Origin: Massilistercora timonensis
GTDB taxonomy: Bacteria > Bacillota > Clostridia > Lachnospirales > Lachnospiraceae
Assembly: GCF_900312975.1 (NCBI RefSeq)
Contig: NZ_LT990039.1
Location: forward strand, 2,356,001-2,420,000
Direction: 5' to 3'
Length of the DNA stretch: 64,000 nt
In this document: piece after piece, positions 51,626 to 60,674 of the stretch
Layout: each line of letters starts with the position of its first letter
Numbering within the stretch: position 1 is the first letter of the stretch
The notes under the pieces: generated by a model
What the model was told of the DNA's origin: nothing
Database searches by the model: none
What the model saw: only the letters and a program-made list of their open reading frames with translations
Translations under genes and position numbers: made by a program

Positions 51626-52327
51626 ATGTATTTTCCAATGTATTTTGACCCTACCTATGTGCTGGTGATCCTTGGTGTTATCATCTGCCTGGCGGCATCT
51701 GCCAAGATGAGGTCTACGTTCAATAAATATTCCCGGGTACGCAGCCGGACTGGCATGACCGGACGGGAGGCGGCGGAGTATGTGCTCAGAAGCGCCGGGA
51801 TCTACGACGTCCGGGTGGAGCATGTGGGCGGCAATCTGACCGATCACTATGATCCCAGGACCAAGACGCTGCGCCTCTCAGACGCTACCTATAATTCCCA
51901 GTCTGTGGCTGCCATCGGGGTGGCTGCTCACGAGTGCGGACATGCGGTCCAGCATGCTACCAGATACGCGCCCTTAAGATTCCGGGGAGCGCTGGTTCCT
52001 GTGGCCAACCTGGGAAGCACCATTGCCTGGCCGCTGATCATCATCGGACTTTTGTTCACCGGCCAGTCTTCCATGCTGTTTCTGAATCTGGGGATCCTGG
52101 CTTTCTCGCTGGCGGTACTGTTCCAGATCGTAACCCTGCCGGTGGAGTTCGACGCCTCCAACCGGGCGGTGCGGGTGCTGGGAAGCACAGGCCTTCTCTA
52201 TGAGGATGAACTTCGGGATACCCGCAAGGTGCTGACTGCGGCGGCCCTCACTTACGTGGCGGGAGCGGCGGCCTCCATCCTGCAGCTTCTCAGGATCATC
52301 CTTCTGGCCAACAGCAGGAGAGACTAG
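51626..52327 (+). CDS. YugP-type zinc metallopeptidase
   Basis: 233 aa. HECGH zinc site (H102-H106) in GVAAHECGHAVQHATRYA. One N-terminal membrane helix (about 8-24) and two or three more around residues 120-175 and near the end. Membrane-bound neutral protease of unknown substrate, common in this housekeeping cluster. GAAGGAGG precedes the ATG. Confidence 0.9.
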   Translation: MYFPMYFDPTYVLVILGVIICLAASAKMRSTFNKYSRVRSRTGMTGREAAEYVLRSAGIYDVRVEHVGGNLTDHYDPRTKTLRLSDATYNSQSVAAIGVAAHECGHAVQHATRYAPLRFRGALVPVANLGSTIAWPLIIIGLLFTGQSSMLFLNLGILAFSLAVLFQIVTLPVEFDASNRAVRVLGSTGLLYEDELRDTRKVLTAAALTYVAGAAASILQLLRIILLANSRRD

Positions 52328-52356
52328 CCAAAGGCAGATAAAGAAGGGGAGTTACT

Positions 52357-53670
52357 ATGGGACAAGGGGAAAACAGCCGGGAACTGATCCTGGATACCCT
52401 GCTTCTGATCGACAGGGACGGGGAATACAGTCACATCGCGCTGAAGCAAGTTCTGGACAAATATCAGTATCTGGATAAAAAAGAGCGTGCCTTTATCACG
52501 AGAGTGGTAAACGGCACGCTGGAACGCATGATCGAACTGGATCATATCATCCATTCATTTTCCAAAGTCAAAGTCAACAAAATGAAACCGGTCATCCGCA
52601 TGATCTTAAGGAGCGGCGTCTATCAGATCAAGTATATGGACGCGGTTCCCGACAGCGCTGTGTGCAACGAGTCGGTGAAACTGGCGGGAAAGCGGGGATT
52701 CACAGGTCTTAAAGGGTTTGTGAACGGGGTCCTGCGCAATGTGAGCCGGAACCTGGCCAAGGTAGAGTACCCCTCCAGGGAGAAGGACCCGGAAGGGTAT
52801 CTTTCCATCCGGTATTCTCTGCCGGCCTGGCTTGCGGCTCAGTGGATCTTGGAGTACGGCCTTGAGAAGGCGGAAGAGATCGGGAAAGGATTCTTTGCGG
52901 AGCGCCAGCTGTGCGTCCGCTGCAATACCAGCCGCATCTCCCGGGAGGAACTGGCGGAGCGTCTGAGTCGGGAAGGAGTGGAGGCTGCGCCGGATGAGGA
53001 GGTGCCCTGTGCCCTGTGGCTTCAGGGGTACGACCATGTGGCGGGCCTTCCGGAGTTCCGGGAGGGACTCTTCTATGTCCAGGATCTAAGCTCCATGCGG
53101 GCGGTGCTGTGGGCGGATACAAAGGAAGGAGACCAGGTCCTGGATGTGTGCGCCGCGCCGGGGGGCAAGGCCATCCATGTGGCGGAGATGCTCCGGGGAA
53201 CCGGGATGGTGGAGGCCAGGGACCTGACCGATTATAAGGTGGGGCTTCTGGAAGAGAATATAAGGCGCGCCGGCCTTGCCAATATCCGGGCGGTGAAGTG
53301 GGACGCCACCCTGCCAGATCCGGAGAAGGAAGAGAAGATGGACATCGTGCTGGCGGACCTGCCCTGCTCCGGCCTGGGCGTGCTGGGGAAGAAGCCGGAT
53401 CTGCGCTATAAGATGACGCCGGAGAAGGAAGAAGAGCTGGTAAGGCTGCAGCAGAAGATCCTCTCGGTGGTGCAGGCTTATGTGAAGCCGGGAGGCACGC
53501 TTGTGTACAGTACCTGTACCATACACAGGGCAGAGAACGAAGAGAACACCCGGTGGTTTCTGGAGAACCATCCCAAGTTCCGTCTGAGGAAGGAGCGGCA
53601 ACTGCTTCCCGGAGCGGACAGAGGAGACGGGTTCTACATTGCGGTAATGGAGAAGGAGCGCCATGGATAA
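52357..53670 (+). CDS. rsmB: RsmB, 16S rRNA m5C967 methyltransferase
   Basis: 437 aa. N-terminal NusB-like RNA-binding domain (about 1-140). SAM site VLDVCAAPGGKAIHVAEML. Active-site Cys in LADLPCSGLG (C337) and YSTCTI (C387). Methylates cytosine 967 of 16S rRNA (E. coli numbering). Overlaps rlmN by 8 bp. Confidence 0.92.
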   Translation: MGQGENSRELILDTLLLIDRDGEYSHIALKQVLDKYQYLDKKERAFITRVVNGTLERMIELDHIIHSFSKVKVNKMKPVIRMILRSGVYQIKYMDAVPDSAVCNESVKLAGKRGFTGLKGFVNGVLRNVSRNLAKVEYPSREKDPEGYLSIRYSLPAWLAAQWILEYGLEKAEEIGKGFFAERQLCVRCNTSRISREELAERLSREGVEAAPDEEVPCALWLQGYDHVAGLPEFREGLFYVQDLSSMRAVLWADTKEGDQVLDVCAAPGGKAIHVAEMLRGTGMVEARDLTDYKVGLLEENIRRAGLANIRAVKWDATLPDPEKEEKMDIVLADLPCSGLGVLGKKPDLRYKMTPEKEEELVRLQQKILSVVQAYVKPGGTLVYSTCTIHRAENEENTRWFLENHPKFRLRKERQLLPGADRGDGFYIAVMEKERHG

Positions 53671-54709
53671 GAAAGACATTGCCTCATACAATCTGGAAGA
53701 ACTGACACAGGAAATGAAGACTCTGGGAGAGAAGCCCTTCCGGGCCGGACAGATCTACGCCTGGCTCCATCAGAAGCTGGCAGGGGATTTCCAGGAAATG
53801 ACGGATCTCTCCAAAGCCTTAAGGGAACGGCTGGAGACAGGTTATGAGATCCGGAAGATGGAGCCGGTGGCCCATCTTATTTCAAAGAAGGACCCCACGG
53901 AGAAATTTCTCTTCGAGCTTGCGGACGGCAACCAGATCGAGAGTGTACTGATGAAGTATAACTACGGGAATTCCGTCTGTATCTCATCTCAGGCAGGCTG
54001 CCGGATGGGGTGCCGGTTCTGCGCTTCTACCATTGGCGGACTGAACCGTTCTCTCACGACCTCGGAGATGCTGCGTCAGATCTACCAGATCCAGAAGATC
54101 ACAGGAGAGCGGGTCTCCAACATCGTGGTGATGGGGACGGGAGAGCCGCTGGATAACTACGACAATTTCCTTAAGTTCATCCATATGGTAAGCGATGGCA
54201 ACGGGCTTAACATCAGTCAGCGCAACATCACAGCCTCCACCTGCGGGCTTGTGCCCCAGATCCACCGGCTGGCCGGAGAGGGACTGCAGATCACCCTGGC
54301 CCTTTCCCTCCACGGTTCTACCCAGGAGAAGCGTGAGAAACTCATGCCCATCGCCCGGAAATATAAGCTTCCGGAAGTGCTGGCGGCCTGCGACGACTAT
54401 TTTGACAAAACGGGGCGGCGGATCACCTTTGAGTACAGTCTGGTGAAGGGAGTCAACGATACGGATGAGGACATTGCCCATCTGACCGGGATCCTGAAGC
54501 CCAGGAACTGCCATCTCAATCTGATCCCGGTGAACCCAATCAGGGAGCGGGATTTCCAGCGCCCGGACCGGGAAAATGCCCTGGAATTCAAAAATAAACT
54601 TGAAAAAAACGGAATTAATGTTACTATAAGAAGGGAAAGAGGCTCCGACATTGACGGGGCCTGCGGTCAGTTGAGGAGACGGTATCAGACCGTACAAAAG
54701 GAGAACTAG
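53663..54709 (+). CDS. rlmN: RlmN, radical-SAM 23S rRNA/tRNA adenine C2 methyltransferase
   Basis: 348 aa. The 4Fe-4S motif is C113-x3-C117-x2-C120 (CRMGCRFCAST). VVMGTGEPLDNYDN is present. The methyl-carrying Cys near the C-terminus is in DGACGQL (C334). Methylates A2503 of 23S rRNA. The prpC ATG follows its stop with no gap. Confidence 0.95.
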   Translation: MDKKDIASYNLEELTQEMKTLGEKPFRAGQIYAWLHQKLAGDFQEMTDLSKALRERLETGYEIRKMEPVAHLISKKDPTEKFLFELADGNQIESVLMKYNYGNSVCISSQAGCRMGCRFCASTIGGLNRSLTTSEMLRQIYQIQKITGERVSNIVVMGTGEPLDNYDNFLKFIHMVSDGNGLNISQRNITASTCGLVPQIHRLAGEGLQITLALSLHGSTQEKREKLMPIARKYKLPEVLAACDDYFDKTGRRITFEYSLVKGVNDTDEDIAHLTGILKPRNCHLNLIPVNPIRERDFQRPDRENALEFKNKLEKNGINVTIRRERGSDIDGACGQLRRRYQTVQKEN

Positions 54710-55456
54710 ATGAAACTATACGCGAAAACCGATGTGGGAAGGAAGCGGGAGATTAACCAGGATTATGTATATGTATCGGATAAGCCGGTAGGGCCGTTTC
54801 CGAATCTTCTTGTGGTCGCCGACGGAATGGGCGGACACAAGGCGGGAGACTTTGCTTCCAAATATACGGTGAAGATACTGCGGGAAGAGCTGGAGAGCAC
54901 CTCACTGGACAAACCGGAAGAGATCTTAAGAAATGTGGTGGCCAAGGCGAATCATGAACTGATCCGTGCGGCCCACACGGATGTGAAGCTGGAAGGGATG
55001 GGAACTACCCTGGTGGCAGGGACGGTCATCGGCAATACCCTTTATTTTGCCAATGTAGGAGACAGCCGTCTCTATCTCATCAATGACAAGATCCGCCAGC
55101 TGTCCAAGGACCATTCGCTTGTAGAGGAGATGGTGCGGCTTGGCGGCATCAAGGCGGAAGAGGCCAAGAATCATCCGGATAAGAATATTATCACAAGAGC
55201 CATCGGTGTAAAGGAAGATGTGGAGGCCGATATCTACGAGTACCGGCTGAAAAAGGGAGACATCATCCTGATGTGCACAGACGGGCTCAGCAACATGGTA
55301 GAAGATGAAGATATGTTTGATATTGTTAAAGGAGCCAGGGATATCGTAGAGGCGGTGCTGATGCTGATCGAGAAGGCAAACAGCAACGGCGGGAAAGATA
55401 ACATAGGGGTTGTCATGGCGGAGCCGCTGGCGGACGAGGTGAGCAGTACATGGTAA
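54710..55456 (+). CDS. prpC: PP2C-type Ser/Thr protein phosphatase
   Basis: 248 aa. PPM metal motifs: REINQDY, VADGMGGHKAGDFAS, FANVGDSRLYL, CTDGLSNMV, GKDNIGVV. Cytosolic partner that reverses PrkC phosphorylation; it overlaps the kinase gene by 7 bp. Also called stp. Confidence 0.95.
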   Translation: MKLYAKTDVGRKREINQDYVYVSDKPVGPFPNLLVVADGMGGHKAGDFASKYTVKILREELESTSLDKPEEILRNVVAKANHELIRAAHTDVKLEGMGTTLVAGTVIGNTLYFANVGDSRLYLINDKIRQLSKDHSLVEEMVRLGGIKAEEAKNHPDKNIITRAIGVKEDVEADIYEYRLKKGDIILMCTDGLSNMVEDEDMFDIVKGARDIVEAVLMLIEKANSNGGKDNIGVVMAEPLADEVSSTW

Positions 55457-57537
55457 AAGACGGGATTTTTCTTGGAAAGAGATATGAGGTATTAAGTAAG
55501 ATCGGCGCAGGCGGTATGGCGGACGTCTACAAAGGAAAGGACACCAAGCTGAACCGTTTTGTGGCCATTAAGGTCCTGAAGAAGGAGTACCGGGAGGACG
55601 CGGATTTTGTGCGCAAATTCCAGTCCGAGGCCCAGGCGGCTGCCGGGCTTATGAACCCCAATATTGTAAATGTATACGACGTAGGAGAAGACAGGGGCCT
55701 TTACTACATGGTCATGGAGCTGGTAGAGGGCATCACCCTGAAGGATTATATTGAGCGGAAGGGAAGGCTGTCCCACAAAGAGGTGATCAGCATTGCCATT
55801 CAGATGTGCACCGGCATCGGCGCGGCCCATGCGGCAGGCATCATCCACCGGGACATCAAGCCCCAGAATGTGATCATTTCCAGGGACGGGAAGGTGAAGG
55901 TGACGGATTTTGGCATCGCCAAGTCAGTGACTTCCAACACCATCAGTTCCAATGCCATGGGCTCTGTCCACTACACCTCTCCGGAACAGGCAAGAGGCGG
56001 GTTCAGTGACGCCAAGAGCGATATCTATTCCATTGGAATTACCCTTTTTGAGATGGCCACCGGACAGGTTCCCTTTGACGGGGATTCTACTGTGTCTGTG
56101 GCGATCAAGCATCTGCAGGAGGAGATCACGCCTCCGTCGGAGCTGGTTCCGGACATTCCTTACAGTCTGGAGCAGATCATCCTGAAATGTACGCAGAAAA
56201 ACGCAGAGAGAAGATATAAGAGCACCGAGGAGCTGATCCGGGACCTGAAGCGTTCCCTGGTGGATCCGGAGGGAGATTTCGTAGTGATCCCGCCCCTTCG
56301 CAACGCGGATACGGTCATCATCACCGATGAGGAGCTGGATGATATCCGCAGCAATTATGACGAGGAAGAGGACGGGTACGAAGACGACGAGTACCAGGAC
56401 GATGAGTATGGAGACGACGACTACGATACAGAGGACGAATACGGCGACGAGTATGAGGACGACGAGGACGATTACCGGGGACGGCGCAGAGGCCGCAAGG
56501 GTTCAGAGGAAGTCAATCCCCGGATGAACAAAGTCATGAAGGTCCTGATGATCGTAGTGGCGGTGATCATTGTATTTATCATTATCTTCGCCATCGGCCG
56601 GGCGGCCGGGATCTTCAAGACCTGGGGACCGGGACTTGTGACGGAAGAGTCTGAGAGCAAAGTGAAAGTTCCCTCGGTTGTAGGCATGACAGAGGAAGAG
56701 GCCAAGGAAGCCCTGAATGAGAAGGGACTTGGCATCAAGGTAAGCTATGCGGAGTCCGATAAATATGAGAAAGGCTTAGTCTGTGAGCAGAACCCGGAGG
56801 AAGGCGAGCGGGTGGATAAGAACACCCGGGTAGAAGTGGTGGTGAGCACCAAGCTGGTAGGCGAGGAGATCACGGTGCCGGATGTGTCGGGCAGAGACGA
56901 GTCAGAGGCTCAGAAGATGCTGGAGGATGAAGGCCTGAAGGTGGGAACTTCCGAATTTGTCTTCAGCGACGAGTACGATGAGGGTCAGGTGATCGGAACG
57001 ACCCCGGCAGCCGGCTCCAAAGTAGGAAAAGACACAGAAGTGATCATGCAGGTAAGCAAGGGTACCGAGAAAAAGACTGTGCCCAACGTAGTGGGCGAGA
57101 AGGATGGATCTGCCCAGAGCGCCATCAAGAGCGCCGGACTGAAAGTAGGAAAGGTAACCTATCAGTATGATGACGATACCAGCAAAGATCTGGTTATCTC
57201 CCAGAGTGTGAAAGGCGGAGAGAAAGTGAAGCCAAATACCGCCATTGATCTGGTAGTGAGCAACGGACCAAAGCCGGAGGAAAAGATTTCCGTTCAGAAT
57301 TTTGTGGGACAATCGGAGTCTGCGTTGAGCCGGTGGGCCACCTCCAACGGGTTGAATATCCGCTGTGAAGGCGAGGAATACAGCAATAATTACGAGTATG
57401 GAGCGATCATTTCTCAGAGTCCTTCTTCCGGCAAAGTCTCCAAAGGCAGTACCATCACTTATAAAGTGAGTGCGGGAGTGCAGGCCGCAGGGGGAGGCGG
57501 AGAAGAAAATGAAGATACTGAGGGTGAAGAAGAGTAA
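55450..57537 (+). CDS. prkC: PrkC-type Ser/Thr kinase with four PASTA repeats
   Basis: 695 aa. Kinase domain: GAGGMADVYKG, VAIKVL (K41), HRDIKPQNV (H133-D135), DFGIAK (D153). An unusually acidic Asp/Glu/Tyr-rich linker (about 292-350), a membrane helix (about 361-385) and four PASTA domains that bind muropeptides outside the cell (first starts near 405, each about 66 residues). A Gly/Glu-rich tail ends it. Senses the cell wall and controls growth or germination. Confidence 0.95.
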   Translation: MVKDGIFLGKRYEVLSKIGAGGMADVYKGKDTKLNRFVAIKVLKKEYREDADFVRKFQSEAQAAAGLMNPNIVNVYDVGEDRGLYYMVMELVEGITLKDYIERKGRLSHKEVISIAIQMCTGIGAAHAAGIIHRDIKPQNVIISRDGKVKVTDFGIAKSVTSNTISSNAMGSVHYTSPEQARGGFSDAKSDIYSIGITLFEMATGQVPFDGDSTVSVAIKHLQEEITPPSELVPDIPYSLEQIILKCTQKNAERRYKSTEELIRDLKRSLVDPEGDFVVIPPLRNADTVIITDEELDDIRSNYDEEEDGYEDDEYQDDEYGDDDYDTEDEYGDEYEDDEDDYRGRRRGRKGSEEVNPRMNKVMKVLMIVVAVIIVFIIIFAIGRAAGIFKTWGPGLVTEESESKVKVPSVVGMTEEEAKEALNEKGLGIKVSYAESDKYEKGLVCEQNPEEGERVDKNTRVEVVVSTKLVGEEITVPDVSGRDESEAQKMLEDEGLKVGTSEFVFSDEYDEGQVIGTTPAAGSKVGKDTEVIMQVSKGTEKKTVPNVVGEKDGSAQSAIKSAGLKVGKVTYQYDDDTSKDLVISQSVKGGEKVKPNTAIDLVVSNGPKPEEKISVQNFVGQSESALSRWATSNGLNIRCEGEEYSNNYEYGAIISQSPSSGKVSKGSTITYKVSAGVQAAGGGGEENEDTEGEEE

Positions 57538-57549
57538 CAGGATTTGCCT

Positions 57550-58428
57550 ATGCAGGGAAAGATCATAAAAGGAATTGCCGGATTCTACTACGTTGACGTA
57601 GTAGAATCCGGTGTTTATGAATGTAAAGCCAAGGGCATCTTCCGCAAGGAGAAGATCAAGCCTCTGGTGGGAGACAATGTAGAGATCGAGGTGCTGGATG
57701 AGGCGGAGAAGACCGGGAACATCATGGAGATCCTGCCCCGGAAGAATGAGCTGATCCGTCCGGCGTCCGCCAATGTGGACCAGGCGCTGGTGGTATTCGC
57801 AGTGACAAAGCCGGCGCCCCATTTCTATCTTCTGGACCGGTTCCTGGTGATGATGGAGATCCAGGAGATCCCGGTGATCCTCTGTTTCAACAAAGAAGAT
57901 ATCGGGGAAGAGAAAGAGATTGGAAAACTGCGGGAGATCTATGAAGGGTGCGGGTATCCCTGCCTCTTTATCAGCGCCCGTAAGGAGAGGAATATCGACG
58001 AGGTGAGAAAGCTGCTTCAGGGGAAGACCACAGTGATCGCCGGGCCCTCCGGGGTCGGAAAGTCTTCTCTTATCAACCGGCTGCAGCCGGAGGCCAATAT
58101 GGAGACCGGGGCAGTGAGCCGTAAGATCCAGCGGGGAAGACATACCACCCGGCATGCGGAACTTTTCCCCATCGACGGGGAGTCCTATATCATGGACACG
58201 CCGGGGTTCAGTTCCCTGTATCTGCCGGAGATCGAGAAAGAAGAGCTAAAGTATTATTTTCCCGAGTTTGCCCCCTATGAGGGGAAATGCCGGTTCCAGG
58301 GATGCGATCACATCCATGAGCCGGACTGCGCGGTGAAAGCGGCGGCGGAGGAAGGGAAGATCCACCCGGTCCGCTACGGGGATTATCAGGACATGTATCA
58401 GGAACTAAAGGATAGAAGGAGGTACTAA
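57550..58428 (+). CDS. rsgA: RsgA, ribosome small-subunit assembly GTPase
   Basis: 292 aa. OB domain first, then circularly permuted GTPase with FNKEDIG (G4), GPSGVGKSSLINRL (G1) and DTPGFSS (G3). C-terminal zinc knuckle CRFQGCDHIHEPDCAV. Checks late 30S maturation. ATG 57550 is preferred to TTG 57544, with CAGGA 7 bases upstream. A perfect 15-bp hairpin lies within codons 10-21 (57578-57611). Confidence 0.93.
   Translation: MQGKIIKGIAGFYYVDVVESGVYECKAKGIFRKEKIKPLVGDNVEIEVLDEAEKTGNIMEILPRKNELIRPASANVDQALVVFAVTKPAPHFYLLDRFLVMMEIQEIPVILCFNKEDIGEEKEIGKLREIYEGCGYPCLFISARKERNIDEVRKLLQGKTTVIAGPSGVGKSSLINRLQPEANMETGAVSRKIQRGRHTTRHAELFPIDGESYIMDTPGFSSLYLPEIEKEELKYYFPEFAPYEGKCRFQGCDHIHEPDCAVKAAAEEGKIHPVRYGDYQDMYQELKDRRRY
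57578..57611. repeat. Perfect 15-bp hairpin inside rsgA 5' coding region
   Basis: CCGGATTCTACTACG (57578-57592), loop TTGA, CGTAGTAGAATCCGG (57597-57611). No T-run, so not a normal terminator. It starts 28 bases after the A of the ATG. Confidence 0.9.
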
Positions 58429-58433
58429 AGCGT

Positions 58434-59096
58434 ATGGACTATATCTTATCTCCGTCGATCCTGTCGGCGGATTTCAAGGCGCTGGGCGGACAGATGAAGG
58501 CGACAGAGGAAAACGGAGCCCGCTATCTGCATTTTGACGTGATGGATGGTATGTTTGTCCCCAGCATTTCCTTTGGGATGCCGGTGCTGAAATCCATCCA
58601 TGACGCCACCGGACAGGTGATGGACGCCCATCTTATGGTGCAGGAGCCTATCCGGTATGTGGAGGCGTTCAAAGAAGCAGGAGCCCATATCGTGACCGTT
58701 CATCTGGAGGCCTGCGAGGATGTAGGGGCGACTCTTGGGAAGATCCACGACTGCGGGATGAAGGCAGGACTTTCCATCTGTCCGGAGACGCCGGTGTCCG
58801 CGGTGGAACCCTTTTTGCCGCAGATCGAGATGCTTCTGATCATGAGCGTCCATCCGGGATTTGGCGGGCAGAAATTCATCCCGGAATCCCTGGATAAGAT
58901 CCGGGAGGCAAGGAAAAGGATCCAGGAGGGCGGTTACAATATCGATATCCAGGTGGACGGAGGGATCTATCTTACCAACGTCCGGGAGGTGCTGGATGCA
59001 GGGGCCAATATCATCGTGGCCGGTTCCGCGGTGTTCAAAGGAGATCCGGGAGAAAACACAAAGGCATTTATGGAGATATTAAGAAGTTATGAGTAA
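58434..59096 (+). CDS. rpe: Ribulose-phosphate 3-epimerase
   Basis: 220 aa TIM barrel. SPSILSADF, HFDVMDGMFVPSISFG, MDAHLMV, MSVHPGFGGQKFIPE, QVDGGI carry the metal and proton-transfer His/Asp residues. Interconverts ribulose-5-P and xylulose-5-P in the pentose phosphate pathway. GAAGGAGG precedes; overlaps thiN by 8 bp. Confidence 0.95.
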   Translation: MDYILSPSILSADFKALGGQMKATEENGARYLHFDVMDGMFVPSISFGMPVLKSIHDATGQVMDAHLMVQEPIRYVEAFKEAGAHIVTVHLEACEDVGATLGKIHDCGMKAGLSICPETPVSAVEPFLPQIEMLLIMSVHPGFGGQKFIPESLDKIREARKRIQEGGYNIDIQVDGGIYLTNVREVLDAGANIIVAGSAVFKGDPGENTKAFMEILRSYE

Positions 59097-59760
59097 GAGA
59101 ATCGTGATCGTAAGCGGCGGGAAATTAGAGGAAGAATTCGTCCTCGCCCTGCTTACAAAAGAAGAAAACCAGAATATCATCGGAGTGGATAAGGGAATGG
59201 AGTTCCTCTACCGCCACCAGATCATGCCCAGCTACATTGTGGGAGATTTTGACAGTGTAAGCCGGGAGATCGGAGATTATTACCGCAATGAGACGGATGT
59301 GCCCATAAGGGAGTATAACCCGGTCAAAGACGCCTCGGATACGGAGATCGCCATCAGGCTTGCCATGACCCTGGGAGGCCGGGAACTTCTGATCCTGGGA
59401 GCCACCGGCGGGAGGATCGATCACCTGTGGGCCAACGTCCAGTCCCTGATGATCCCCTTCAAGGCCGGAGTTGACGCCAGGATCCTGGACGAGCAGAACC
59501 GGATCCGTCTGATCCACGGCGATGTGACGCTGAAGAGATCCGAGGCCTACGGCCCTTATTTCTCCGTGTTCCCGCTGGGGGAAGTGATCTATGGATTCCA
59601 TATCTCCGGGGCGAAGTATCCGCTGGAGGATCACGTCCTGACGCCCTATGACAGTCTGTGCGTCAGCAACCAGTTCGAGGAGGAGGAAGTGACCATCTCA
59701 GCCCCCGGCGGGACGGTGATCCTGATGGAGACAAGAGATAAGGAAGCTGAGTCGATTTAG
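59089..59760 (+). CDS. thiN: Thiamine pyrophosphokinase
   Basis: 223 aa. YIVGDFDSVS, KDASDTEIAIRLAM and LGATGGRIDHLWANV are the TPK catalytic and ATP-binding motifs. Converts thiamine to thiamine diphosphate. Last gene of the housekeeping operon, followed by a terminator. Confidence 0.92.
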   Translation: MSKRIVIVSGGKLEEEFVLALLTKEENQNIIGVDKGMEFLYRHQIMPSYIVGDFDSVSREIGDYYRNETDVPIREYNPVKDASDTEIAIRLAMTLGGRELLILGATGGRIDHLWANVQSLMIPFKAGVDARILDEQNRIRLIHGDVTLKRSEAYGPYFSVFPLGEVIYGFHISGAKYPLEDHVLTPYDSLCVSNQFEEEEVTISAPGGTVILMETRDKEAESI

Positions 59761-59772
59761 ATATGGAACAGG

Positions 59773-59808
59773 AAAAGCAGCCCGTCATGTGAGGTGGGTT
59801 GCTTTTTT
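59773..59808 (+). terminator. Terminator of the murE-thiN operon
   Basis: AAAAGCAGCCC pairs with GGGTTGCTTTT (one G-U), followed by more T. Confidence 0.75.
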
Positions 59809-59880
59809 GATAGAAAACAAGTATGTCAAGTAAAGAGTTATGGCAGGGATGGAATCTTTCATGGGTTAGAGAAATGCAAA

Positions 59881-59905
59881 AATGTATTGCGTAATGCAAT
59901 ACATT
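59881..59905. promoter_or_regulatory. Palindromic operator of the toxin-antitoxin pair
   Basis: AATGTATTGC-GTAAT-GCAATACATT, a perfect 10-bp inverted repeat with 5-bp spacer, 38 bp before the antitoxin ATG and just upstream of TTGATAAAATAA (-10-like). Typical binding site for a RelB-type autorepressor. Confidence 0.75.
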
Positions 59906-59942
59906 TTGATAAAATAAAAGGACAAAGAAAGGTGGTGCTGAT

Positions 59943-60245
59943 ATGGCAATTAAAAATGCGAATGTAACTGCGCGCGTAGAACAGGATGTGAAAGATCAGG
60001 CAGAAACAATTCTTAATAGTTTGGGTGTTTCGGTCTCCTCCTTTATCAACATGGCTTATCGTCAGGTTATTTTGCATAGAGGGATTCCATTTTCTATTAC
60101 AATTCCGTCAGAGCCAAAGACACTGGAAGCCCTTACAAAGAATGAATTTGATAAAATTATGGAAACAGGACTTCGCCAGGCCAAATCAGGAGAAAGCCTG
60201 TCTGTTGATGACGCATTTAACAGTATTATGGAGAAACTTGGATGA
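59943..60245 (+). CDS. RelB/DinJ-type antitoxin
   Basis: 100 aa. The N-terminal ribbon-helix-helix (ANVTARVEQDVKDQAETILN, LGVSVSSFINMAYRQVI) binds DNA. The C-terminal stretch should wrap the toxin. AAAGGTGGTG precedes the ATG. It overlaps the toxin by 4 bp (ATGA). Neutralises the toxin and represses the operon. Confidence 0.9.
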   Translation: MAIKNANVTARVEQDVKDQAETILNSLGVSVSSFINMAYRQVILHRGIPFSITIPSEPKTLEALTKNEFDKIMETGLRQAKSGESLSVDDAFNSIMEKLG

Positions 60246-60577
60246 AAAAATATCAGGTAAAGATAACACCGCAGGCAAACGGTCAGATTTTGGAGTATGC
60301 TTTGTACATTCAAAATGAATTGTGTAATCCACAGGCTGCGCAAAAATTTTTGGAAGATATGCGTAATGCGATTAATAATTTGGATCAGTCGCCCAGCAGA
60401 CATTCTCTTACGGAAGAGGAACCTTGGCATGGCGAAGAGATAAGGAGGGCAGTTGTCAGAGGATATCTGGTATATTTCTGGGTTGATGAAGAAAGGGATA
60501 CTGTTCATGTAATTGCTGTGATTTATGAAAAGCGTGATCAGGCTGAACAGTTATCGAAAATTGATATGAAGGATTGA
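60242..60577 (+). CDS. RelE/ParE-superfamily toxin
   Basis: 111 aa. KKYQVKITPQANGQILEYAL, RHSLTEEEPWHGEEIRRAVV, GYLVYFWVDEERDTVHVIAV is the RelE/ParE beta-sheet pattern. Either an mRNA interferase or a gyrase inhibitor; the sequence does not decide. Chromosomal stabiliser or stress module. Confidence 0.88.
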   Translation: MKKYQVKITPQANGQILEYALYIQNELCNPQAAQKFLEDMRNAINNLDQSPSRHSLTEEEPWHGEEIRRAVVRGYLVYFWVDEERDTVHVIAVIYEKRDQAEQLSKIDMKD

Positions 60578-60599
60578 TCAGTAGTTGTTGATCAAGCTA

Positions 60600-60628
60600 T
60601 TGAGGGTTCGCAGGCACTGTGATATAAT
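60600..60628 (+). promoter_or_regulatory. Promoter of ychF
   Basis: TTGAGG (60600-60605), 17-bp spacer, TATAAT (60623-60628). Confidence 0.7.
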
Positions 60629-60674
60629 TCAACTGTTGTAGTGAAGAGAAAAAACAAAGGAGAAGTAAAGATAT

